From contig DASZHJ010000179.1 of NCBI GenBank assembly GCA_035938015.1, positions 1-5,758 of the forward strand: DNA of 5,758 bases. The letters are read 5' to 3'. Under the pieces are notes generated by a model. That model worked only from the letters and a program-made list of their open reading frames with translations, did not search any database and was not told where the DNA came from. This document shows positions 1 through 4,329 of the stretch, in pieces. The translations under genes were made by a program, and so were the position numbers. Source of the stretch: DASZHJ01 sp035938015 (lineage in GTDB: Bacteria; Pseudomonadota; Alphaproteobacteria; ATCC43930; CGMCC-115725). Numbering within the stretch: the first letter of the stretch is position 1; each line of letters starts with the position of its first letter.

Positions 1-327
1 CAGTTCAGGCACGGCCGGCTCGGCGGGCGGCGGCTCGATCAGCGGAGCCGCGGACGGCGCCATGGCCTGGCGGCGCGCCAACTCGAAGAACGGCGTGAGG
101 TCGCCGGCCTTGCCGGAGACCGCAAGCTTGTCCTGCACGGCGATGCTGGCCAAGCTCGCGGTCCGAGGCTTCGCGGCCCTCGTTTGGGCGCTTGCAGTCT
201 TCGCGGGCGCGGCCTCAGGACTCGCCGCCGGCGCTACCGACGCGGCGTCGTGGCTCGGTGGCACGGCATCGCCGTCCGGCGGAACCGATGTGGAGCTGGG
301 CTCCATATCGAAGGCCGGCATGACCAT
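1..327 (-). CDS. Ala/Pro-rich protein, third gene of the parA operon (partial, 3' end outside window)
   Basis: The frame is open from an ATG at 327 to the window edge and gives the first 109 residues. I do not recognise the family. Residues 1-57 are low complexity, rich in Ala, Pro and Ser, and probably disordered. Residues 58-89 are more ordered (SLASIAVQDKLAVSGKAGDL, then TPFFELARRQAM) and could form a short helix-containing segment. Pro/Ala-rich sequence resumes from residue 90 (LIEPPPAEPAVPEL). The start codon shares one base with the stop of the RHH gene (TGATG), so it is probably translated by reinitiation. An alternative ATG lies two codons in (321). A disordered adaptor encoded next to a ParA ATPase and an RHH protein would fit a cargo- or cluster-positioning role, but that is inferred from position only. 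Reality of the gene is supported by the overlap and by the long open frame. Confidence 0.6.
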   Translation of the reverse strand, partial: MVMPAFDMEPSSTSVPPDGDAVPPSHDAASVAPAASPEAAPAKTASAQTRAAKPRTASLASIAVQDKLAVSGKAGDLTPFFELARRQAMAPSAAPLIEPPPAEPAVPEL

Positions 328-668
328 CAGACCGACTCCGACCTCATGGGCTTGAGGCAGCTGCAGGGATCGACGATCTGCGCGGGCACCTCATTGCGCA
401 GATAGTGATCGAGCGCGCTGATCAGAAGCTCCCGATTGCTGATGCCGAGTTTGGCGGCAGCGAGTTGCAGGTGCTGTCGGCGCGCCCGGTCGAGCTGTAC
501 CGAAACGCGCACGGGCGCGTTCGGATCGCGGCGCGATGGGCGCCCGGGCGCGCCCCCAAAGCCTCCGATCGAGCCTCCGGAATGGCTGACCAGGATATCC
601 GCGGGTCCCGGGCCGCCCTTGCGGAACAGCAAGGTGCCCGTGAGCGGAGCTGCGTGACTGTGCTTCAT
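327..668 (-). CDS. Ribbon-helix-helix DNA-binding protein, putative ParA partner
   Basis: A 113-residue protein. The C-terminal half matches an RHH (MetJ/Arc/CopG-type) fold: a beta strand at about residues 52-59 (PVRVSVQL), helix 1 at about 61-74, a GIS turn at 75-77, and helix 2 at about 78-91 (NRELLISALDHYLR). Alternating Arg/Ser/Gln on the strand would contact DNA in a dimer. The N-terminal part (residues 18-50) is Gly/Pro/Arg-rich and flexible, reminiscent of the mobile tails of ParG/Omega-type partners that touch ParA. The tail after residue 94 contains a Cys-x-Cys (102-104). The ATG at 668 overlaps the parA stop (ATGA), which decides the start over an upstream in-frame ATG at 770 that lies inside parA. 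The expected role is centromere-like binding, operon autorepression, or linking ParA to DNA or cargo. It is smaller than ParB and has no ParB/Srx domain. The fold is fairly sure; the role is inferred from context. Confidence 0.8.
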   Translation of the reverse strand: MKHSHAAPLTGTLLFRKGGPGPADILVSHSGGSIGGFGGAPGRPSRRDPNAPVRVSVQLDRARRQHLQLAAAKLGISNRELLISALDHYLRNEVPAQIVDPCSCLKPMRSESV

Positions 669-1357
669 GGGGCGCTCGCCGCCATCGGCATCGGTGCGCT
701 GGGCGCGAGCTGGTCGGTGGTGAGCAGCGTTCGGTGCTCGCCGTGGAGCCGACGACTCAGGTACTCCCACAGCATGGCGATCTCGTTGGCGGCGCGGACC
801 TCGTCAGGAACCTCCATGACCGTTCGGCCATCGATCATGCTGGCGGCGAAAGCGGTGCGCTGATGGATGATGGTGGGCGCGAGCGTGCCGTGCTGGGAGA
901 GCGCCATCACGGCCTCGGTGGTGATGCGCGCGCGCGGCGTCGCGCCATTCACCACGAACACCAGCGGCTTGCCCAAGCGCTCCACCAATTCCACGGTGGC
1001 GCCGGCAGCGCGCAGATCGTGCGGACTCGGCCGCGCCGGCACAACCACCAGGTTGGCGGCGCGGACCACTTCGGAAATGGTGGCGGCGATCGCCGGCGGC
1101 GTGTCGATGACCAGGAGCTTGATGCCGAGGGAATCCATCCGAGCGATATCCTCGGCAAGTCGCTCGGCGCCGGTGCGCGCAAAGAGCGGCGTCTCCGCCG
1201 TGCGCGCGTTCCACCACTCCGCCAGGCTGCCCTGCGGGTCGGTGTCGACCAGCGCCACCGGTCCGGCGCCGGAGCGATCCGCCTGGACCGCGAGGTGGCC
1301 GGCGAGCGTGGTCTTGCCCGATCCGCCCTTCTGGGAAGCGACCGCAATGACGTACAT
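665..1357 (-). CDS. parA: ParA/MinD-family ATPase, short form without HTH
   Basis: A 230-residue deviant-Walker P-loop ATPase. The Walker A motif KGGSGKT is at residues 10-16 with the signature lysine K10. Walker A' is VDTDPQGS at 37-44 and Walker B is LLVIDTPP at 81-88. Such ATPases dimerise on ATP, bind DNA non-specifically, and move or space plasmids, chromosome regions or protein cargo by gradients on the nucleoid. The protein begins directly at the Walker region, as in type Ib ParA and orphan positioning ATPases, and lacks the N-terminal DNA-binding domain of type Ia ParA. The start at 1357 is chosen because AAGGAG (1372-1367) sits nine bases upstream. The in-frame ATG at 1366 abuts that site, and the one at 1420 has no ribosome site. 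It is first in an operon with the RHH gene (ATGA overlap) and the Ala/Pro-rich gene. Family assignment is secure; the cargo is unknown. Confidence 0.92.
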   Translation of the reverse strand: MYVIAVASQKGGSGKTTLAGHLAVQADRSGAGPVALVDTDPQGSLAEWWNARTAETPLFARTGAERLAEDIARMDSLGIKLLVIDTPPAIAATISEVVRAANLVVVPARPSPHDLRAAGATVELVERLGKPLVFVVNGATPRARITTEAVMALSQHGTLAPTIIHQRTAFAASMIDGRTVMEVPDEVRAANEIAMLWEYLSRRLHGEHRTLLTTDQLAPSAPMPMAASAP

Positions 1358-1366
1358 ATCAACCAT

Positions 1367-1372
1367 CTCCTT
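1367..1372 (-). promoter_or_regulatory. Ribosome binding site of parA
   Basis: AAGGAG on the minus strand, with nine bases before the ATG at 1357 and none before the ATG at 1366. It decides the start of the ATPase. Confidence 0.75.
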
Positions 1373-1432
1373 GGGTCGAGGGCCGAAAGCCGGCTTGGCG
1401 CGAGAGTACCCCCGCTTCATTGTAAATAACAG

Positions 1433-1463
1433 GAGTAATGCTCGGCATTTTCCCCAATTACTC
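1433..1463. repeat. Inverted repeat GAGTAAT / ATTACTC upstream of parA
   Basis: Perfect 7-base arms at 1433-1439 and 1457-1463 are separated by 17 bases. The repeat lies about 75-105 bases upstream of the parA start in an AT-rich stretch. It could be a second regulatory or RHH-binding site, or chance; short arms with a 17-base gap are weak evidence alone. Confidence 0.35.
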
Positions 1464-1493
1464 AGGCATATAAAGTATCTCTGAAGATTGACT

Positions 1494-1526
1494 AACGAAT
1501 TATTAAGCGAACCTTAAGAATTCGTT
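1494..1526. repeat. 33-base near-perfect palindrome upstream of the parA operon
   Basis: The left arm AACGAATTATTAAG (1494-1507) pairs with the right arm CTTAAGAATTCGTT (1513-1526) with one mismatch in 14, around a 5-base centre (CGAAC). It lies 136-170 bases upstream of the parA start and about 45 bases past the stop of the preceding gene. It is AT-rich in GC-rich surroundings, with no following T-run on the minus strand, so it looks more like a protein-binding site than an intrinsic terminator. Type Ib partition operons carry their centromere and operator upstream of parA, and the RHH product is the natural candidate ligand. The structure is seen; the function is inferred. Confidence 0.6.
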
Positions 1527-1571
1527 TCCTTCGCGAGCGCGCATCCGGGCGCAATTGGCTTTGTTTCGAAA

Positions 1572-2150
1572 TCAATGCCCTTGCGCACCCTGTCCCGGCT
1601 CAGAGGAGGGCGTGGCGCTATGGGGCTCCGGCCGCGGGACGTCGCCGTGCTCCACTCGCTCCCCGCGCGCAAAGCGCCGCGCTTGGCGGTGATCCAGGAT
1701 GGCCATCGCGCGATTGAGCTGGCGCTCGACCGCGACCTCGTAGCGGGTGAGCCTACTCATGTCATGGCCCAGCCGATCGAAGATCATGCTGGCATCGAGC
1801 CGGCGCGAACGGTGCGGCCCATCGATGGCGACGCGCTCCCGACGATACTCGGCTTCGGCGTTGATCATCGCGGCTTCCGCCCGGCTCGCGCGCCGGAGCC
1901 GCCAGCCCAGGATCGCGATCCGCTCGACCAGCGAGCACTCCGTCGTGCCCCGGGGCTGCAGATCCGAGATGAGGCCCTCGCGAAACGCCTCGAATTCCAT
2001 CTCGAGCTCGTCGAACAACACCACTGTTTCCGCGGTCATCCCATGCCTCAGCGGATTGAGCGCCACCGCCGCCTTGCCCTGGGCCGTCTTCGGCCCCGTG
2101 CTCTTCTGCGCGTTCAACCGGTTCGCCGCGATCTGTGCTTCGCTTGCCAT
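1572..2150 (-). CDS. Uncharacterised protein with N-terminal STGPKT-GK-RHG signature
   Basis: A 192-residue protein of unknown function. Residues 10-37 carry a conserved-looking signature: NRLNAQKSTGPKT (10-22), GK (25-26) and NPLRHGM (32-38). Small bacterial proteins beginning this way are widespread and are usually annotated only as hypothetical; I know of no assigned function. Residues about 45-160 are strongly charged and predicted helical, with many Arg and Glu (WRLRRASRAEAAMINAEAEYRRERVAI) and probable coiled-coil character. The last 30 residues are Pro/Ser/His-rich and disordered. There is no signal peptide or membrane segment, so it is probably cytoplasmic. The basic, Gly/Lys/His-containing N-terminus could bind nucleic acid, but this is only a guess. 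The ATG at 2150 lacks a convincing Shine-Dalgarno site. A perfect palindrome lies 20 bases upstream, suggesting local control. It stands alone between lipB and the parA operon on the same strand. Confidence 0.78.
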   Translation of the reverse strand: MASEAQIAANRLNAQKSTGPKTAQGKAAVALNPLRHGMTAETVVLFDELEMEFEAFREGLISDLQPRGTTECSLVERIAILGWRLRRASRAEAAMINAEAEYRRERVAIDGPHRSRRLDASMIFDRLGHDMSRLTRYEVAVERQLNRAMAILDHRQARRFARGERVEHGDVPRPEPHSATPSSEPGQGAQGH

Positions 2151-2170
2151 GTCGACACCAGACCATGGGA

Positions 2171-2191
2171 TTGTTGATTCCCAATCAACAA
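2171..2191. promoter_or_regulatory. Perfect 9+3+9 palindrome, candidate operator or leader hairpin
   Basis: TTGTTGATT (2171-2179), CCC, AATCAACAA (2183-2191). Its near edge is 20 bases upstream of the start codon of the 192-residue protein gene. An exact 21-base dyad in this position is typical of a dimeric repressor site. On RNA it would be an AU-rich hairpin just ahead of the start codon. No -35/-10 pair could be placed with confidence around it. Confidence 0.55.
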
Positions 2192-2230
2192 AACTCAGGG
2201 GGTGCGCGACCGCGTGTGCGACGGGCCCTC

Positions 2231-2247
2231 AGCGAGGATCGCTCGCT
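2231..2247. repeat. Small hairpin AGCGAG / CTCGCT beside the repeat insertion
   Basis: Perfect 6-base arms (2231-2236 and 2242-2247) around GATCG. It includes the left copy of the GCTCG flank and overlaps the edge of the repeat insertion by two bases. There is no T-run on either side, so it is not a convincing terminator by itself. Confidence 0.3.
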
Positions 2248-2300
2248 AGTGTGATGGTTCCTAAGTTCGCAAGCGAACTTAGGAACCTGAATCACACTAG
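2246..2300. repeat. Hairpin 1 of the insertion (25 paired bases, 3-base bulge)
   Basis: The inner arms GGTTCCTAAGTTCGC (2256-2270) and GCGAACTTAGGAACC (2273-2287) are perfect around AA. The outer arms CTAGTGTGAT (2246-2255) and ATCACACTAG (2291-2300) pair perfectly, with TGA (2288-2290) bulged. In RNA it would be a very stable stem at the 3' end of the lipB message. Two GANTC sites (2289-2293 and 2300-2304), the target of the CcrM methylase in many alphaproteobacteria, sit at its right edge and form a small TGAATC/GATTCA dyad. Confidence 0.85.
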
Positions 2301-2310
2301 ATTCAATAAG

Positions 2311-2367
2311 TTAGTGGCCCGCTTATCCCGGAAATTCGCCTTACGAATTTCCGGGGCGGGACACTAG
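2311..2367. repeat. Hairpin 2 of the insertion, overlapping the lipB stop
   Basis: The inner arms CCCGGAAATTCG (2327-2338) and CGAATTTCCGGG (2344-2355) are perfect around CCTTA. The outer arms TTAGTGGCCCGC (2311-2322) and GCGGGACACTAG (2356-2367, sharing its first G with the inner junction) pair with two mismatches and a TTAT bulge on the left. On the minus strand the stem begins inside lipB codons and the loop contains the stop codon. It may protect or end the transcript, but there is no U-tract. Confidence 0.8.
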
Positions 2368-3087
2368 GCTCGTCTTGAAGTAGGCGGCAATGGCGGGCTC
2401 GAAGCTCGCCTTGAGAGTGGCGTCCACCTCGGGCATGCCCACGGCGATGCCTTGGGCCGCGAGCGAAGTCACGCCGTGCTCGCGGATGCCGCAGGCGACG
2501 ATGCCGCGATAGTGCGCGAGGTCGGGGTCCACGTTGAGGGCGACGCCGTGGTATGTCACCCACTGGCGCACGCGCACGCCGATGGCGGCGATCTTGCTCT
2601 CGCGGCCTTGGCCTTCGTCGATCCAGATGCCGACCCGGCCCGCGCGCCGCTCGCCCTTGAGATTGAAGCGCGCGAGGGCGCGGATCATCCACTCCTCGAG
2701 GGCCGCCACGAAACAGCGCACGTCCGTGCCGCGGCGCCTCAAGTCGAGCAGCACATAGGCAACGCGCTGGCCGGGCCCATGATAGGTGTACTGGCCGCCC
2801 CGGCCCGTGCGATAGACCGGCAGCAATCCAGGCTCGAGCAGATCGCCGTCGCGCGCGCTGGTGCCGGCGGTGTAGAGCGGCGGATGCTCCAGAAGCCAGA
2901 CGAGCTCGGGCGCGCCCCCCGCGCGGATCGCGGCCACGCGCCGCTCCATCTCGGCAACCGCCGCCTCGTAGCCCACGGCCTCGTCGCTGATGCGCCATTC
3001 GAGCGGAGGAACGATTCCGGCCGGCTTTTCCAGGGTTCGCGCGAAAGGAGCGGCGAAGCCGGTGCTCATGGGGTCAAGGCGAGTCAT
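2341..3087 (-). CDS. lipB: Octanoyl-[ACP]:protein N-octanoyltransferase LipB
   Basis: A 248-residue cytoplasmic enzyme that moves octanoyl from acyl carrier protein to a lysine of lipoyl domains (pyruvate and 2-oxoglutarate dehydrogenases, glycine cleavage H protein). LipA then inserts sulfur. Family motifs are in order: LLEHPPLYTAG (65-75), GRGGQYTYHGPGQ (95-107), KIAAIGVR with the catalytic lysine K165, YHGVALNV (179-186), and ACGIREHGVTSL with the catalytic cysteine C199. Length is slightly above the usual 210-240. The ATG at 3087 is preferred. A TTG at 3117 overlaps the upstream stop (TTGA), and an ATG at 3069 would also keep every motif. Ribosome sites are weak at all three. The gene follows the secreted-protein gene by 26 bases and may be cotranscribed with it. 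The last eight residues (LVSRPGNS) and the stop come from the inserted repeat. They lie beyond the conserved core, so activity is probably kept. Confidence 0.95.
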   Translation of the reverse strand: MTRLDPMSTGFAAPFARTLEKPAGIVPPLEWRISDEAVGYEAAVAEMERRVAAIRAGGAPELVWLLEHPPLYTAGTSARDGDLLEPGLLPVYRTGRGGQYTYHGPGQRVAYVLLDLRRRGTDVRCFVAALEEWMIRALARFNLKGERRAGRVGIWIDEGQGRESKIAAIGVRVRQWVTYHGVALNVDPDLAHYRGIVACGIREHGVTSLAAQGIAVGMPEVDATLKASFEPAIAAYFKTSLVSRPGNS

Positions 3088-3113
3088 GCCACTCAGTCTA
3101 TCGCGGCCCGCCC

Positions 3114-3929
3114 TCAATCCGAGGGGTGGCAGGCGAGAGGGGCGGCGAGCGGGCGGGTGGTGGCGCCATCGGGCCTGAGCACGGTCTCGGCCTCGTAGAC
3201 GATCACCGAGGGTGCCTCATTCCAGCGCTGCCGATCGAGCTCCTTGAGCGCGCTCGCCATGCAAGCGGGGCCCGATTTCCTTTGCGCCTCGCAGCGCCCC
3301 TTCGCCATTTCGTTCTTGGCCTTGAGATAGCCGGCGGCGCAATCCGGCTGCTTGGCGGCGGTCTCGCCCGTCGCGGCCGCGATCTTGCTCCAGCAGCCCG
3401 TGCCGTCGTGAGGCACGGAGCAGTCGCCGCTGTAGCTCCGGGCGTAGCGGAGCGTCAGCACGTTTGCGCCGAGCGCGACGCTCTTGAGGTTGCCGACCGC
3501 CGAATCCTCGAAGCGCTTCTTGGCATTGCCCGCGGAGACGACCGCGAAGCCGAGCCCGCCATTGACGCCGTCGTCGGCATCCAGAAACACATAGTCGCCT
3601 TTGACGCCCTTGACGTAGCCGGTCCAGTCATTGGCGCTCACCACTTTCTCCGCGGGTACATTCTGGCGCTGACAGGCCGGCTTTGGGCCGCCGGCGATGG
3701 GGAGGATCGAGATCTGCGCGGCGCCGACCTCGCCGTCGTCGACCTCCTTGACCATGAAATGCGGGTAGTAGCGGCAGGTCAGGATGGACTTGGGCGTGTC
3801 CTTCACGGCCGGGAGCGTGCGCTTCTGGGTCTGGAGCGGGGGGTCGAACACGGAGGACGTAGCCCGAGCCGCCTCAGCGGCCGGCGCCGTCAGCAGGGCG
3901 ATGCAGAATGCCGCCAGAACCGCCTTCAT
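3114..3929 (-). CDS. Secreted eight-cysteine protein of unknown function
   Basis: A 271-residue protein with a clear Sec signal: MK, a hydrophobic stretch at residues 3-15, then APAAEA with likely cleavage after A20. The mature part has exactly eight cysteines (52, 86, 170, 179, 197, 213, 223, 267), which suggests four disulfides and a periplasmic or extracellular location. C9 lies inside the signal and does not form a lipobox. Residues 48-165 look beta-rich (ILTCRYYPHFMVKEV, GDYVFLDADDGVNGGLGFAVV). Residues 195-235 are a Cys/Lys/Glu-rich helical segment (PDCAAGYLKAKNEMAKGRC), resembling small Cys-rich repeats used for protein contacts. I do not recognise the family. The start at 3929 is chosen because AGGAGA lies five bases upstream and it begins the signal peptide; a 13-codon longer frame lacks both. 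It ends 26 bases before lipB on the same strand, which may be incidental to function. Confidence 0.82.
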   Translation of the reverse strand: MKAVLAAFCIALLTAPAAEAARATSSVFDPPLQTQKRTLPAVKDTPKSILTCRYYPHFMVKEVDDGEVGAAQISILPIAGGPKPACQRQNVPAEKVVSANDWTGYVKGVKGDYVFLDADDGVNGGLGFAVVSAGNAKKRFEDSAVGNLKSVALGANVLTLRYARSYSGDCSVPHDGTGCWSKIAAATGETAAKQPDCAAGYLKAKNEMAKGRCEAQRKSGPACMASALKELDRQRWNEAPSVIVYEAETVLRPDGATTRPLAAPLACHPSD

Positions 3930-3934
3930 GCTGC

Positions 3935-3940
3935 TCTCCT
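3935..3940 (-). promoter_or_regulatory. Ribosome binding site of the secreted protein gene
   Basis: AGGAGA on the minus strand with five bases to the ATG at 3929. It supports the shorter start that begins with a signal peptide. Confidence 0.7.
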
Positions 3941-4136
3941 CATGGGCCGAACGCCTGTTGCGTACCAATTGCCGAGCCGCCGGCCGGGCGTCAAGCTCTT
4001 GTAGCCCGACGGATTTCCCGGCCGAGCCGAAGGCTACGCCTTGCGCAGAGCGCCCGCATCACCTTGCTATGGCGCAGCGGATTTGGTAAGCACGCGCGCG
4101 ATCGGCGGCACCCTCGGGGATGCGACGCCCGCTCTC
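3941..4136. other. Divergent intergenic region without a gene
   Basis: This separates the leftward secreted-protein gene from the rightward tRNA and must hold promoters for both. On the minus strand TTGACG (3994-3989) is a possible -35 element, but no good -10 follows at 16-18 bases. On the plus strand TTGCGC (4041-4046) with TGCTAT (4065-4070), 18 bases apart, is a weak candidate for the tRNA. A GTAGCC (4001-4006)/GGCTAC (4032-4037) pair and a repeated GCCGAGCCG (3971 and 4021) are also present, with no obvious role. No coding sequence is supported. Confidence 0.4.
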
Positions 4137-4223
4137 GCGGCCGTGGCGGAATTGGTAGACGCACTAGCTTGAGGTGCTAGCGGGGGAAACCCCTTGGAAG
4201 TTCGAGTCTTCTCGGCCGCACCA
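4137..4223 (+). tRNA. tRNA-Leu (anticodon GAG), CCA encoded
   Basis: An 87-base class II tRNA. The acceptor arms GCGGCCG (4137-4143) and CGGCCGC (4213-4219) pair perfectly, followed by discriminator A and an encoded CCA (4221-4223). The D-loop contains AATTGGTAGAC. The anticodon stem CTAGC/GCTAG encloses the seven-base loop TTGAGGT with anticodon GAG at 4171-4173, reading CUC and CUU leucine codons. The long variable arm has a GGGG/CCCC stem, as in Leu/Ser/Tyr tRNAs, and the T-loop is TTCGAGT (4201-4207). A-type discriminator and the long arm fit leucine. It lies 106 bases before the dmeR start. Confidence 0.97.
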
Positions 4224-4273
4224 AACCTTATCGCCTAGATAGACATGGGTTAAGCGACACGGTCCGCGCGCCG

Positions 4274-4301
4274 TTGACTCGGCCCTATTGGCCGCTAGGA
4301 T
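4274..4301 (+). promoter_or_regulatory. Predicted sigma-70 type promoter of dmeR-dmeF
   Basis: -35 TTGACT (4274-4279, five of six consensus positions), a 16-base spacer, and -10 TAGGAT (4296-4301, four of six). The -10 lies entirely within the left arm of the predicted DmeR operator, so bound repressor would block polymerase. The start of transcription would be near 4308, giving a leader of about 22 bases. Confidence 0.6.
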
Positions 4302-4315
4302 ACCCCCCTATCCTA
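4296..4315. promoter_or_regulatory. RcnR/DmeR-type operator
   Basis: TAGGATACCCCCCTATCCTA: perfect 7-base inverted arms around a run of six C, starting 34 bases before the dmeR ATG. RcnR, FrmR and DmeR repressors of this family are known to recognise a G/C tract flanked by AT-containing inverted repeats. The apo-protein should bind here and be released by Co(II) or Ni(II). Confidence 0.82.
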
Positions 4316-4329
4316 TAGGCAGCACTAAG

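Larger units (their letters stand above)
2246..2367. mobile_element. 122-base MITE-like palindromic insertion with flanking GCTCG duplication
   Basis: The ends are inverted repeats CTAGTGT (2246-2252) and ACACTAG (2361-2367). The immediate flanks are an identical GCTCG on each side (2241-2245 and 2368-2372), as expected of a 5-base target duplication. Alternatively the element is bounded by TA within CTAG, the target reported for IS630/Tc1-type elements, with the GCTCG match coincidental. It contains no coding capacity and consists of two large hairpins joined by about ten bases. It overlaps the lipB stop and supplies the last eight codons. A non-autonomous element mobilised in trans, or a REP-like palindromic repeat, both fit. 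The parent family cannot be named from one copy. Confidence 0.7.

Noticed and set aside
62..405. Two plus-strand open frames at the left edge
   Set aside because: They are antisense to the Ala/Pro-rich third gene, which is coupled by TGATG to the RHH gene. One has a hydrophobic stretch, but it arises from mirrored Ala/Pro codons.
1358..1420. Longer parA start at 1420
   Set aside because: There is no ribosome site before it. It would add 21 basic residues ahead of the Walker A strand and pass through the ribosome site of the 1357 start.
1438..1473. Eleven-codon plus-strand open frame after AGGAG
   Set aside because: Only two bases separate AGGAG from the ATG, it lies in a regulatory AT-rich stretch, and it overlaps an inverted repeat.
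734..1484. Plus-strand open frames opposite parA
   Set aside because: The minus strand encodes all ParA Walker motifs and a well-spaced ribosome site, so these are shadows.
2246..2367. Intrinsic terminator of lipB
   Set aside because: The hairpins are strong but lack a T-run, and flanking duplications and terminal repeats favour a mobile repeat. A secondary role in ending or protecting the transcript remains possible.
3088..3117. TTG start for lipB overlapping the upstream stop
   Set aside because: It is possible through coupling, but it adds ten residues not needed by the fold and uses a rare start, so the ATG at 3087 is preferred.
2452..3198. 248-codon plus-strand open frame opposite lipB
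   Set aside because: It is antisense to lipB, whose catalytic motifs are all intact, and has no ribosome site or domain of its own.
3126..4004. 292-codon plus-strand open frame opposite the secreted protein gene
   Set aside because: It is a GC-rich antisense shadow. The opposite strand has a signal peptide, a good ribosome site and regular cysteines, while this frame has no recognisable domain.
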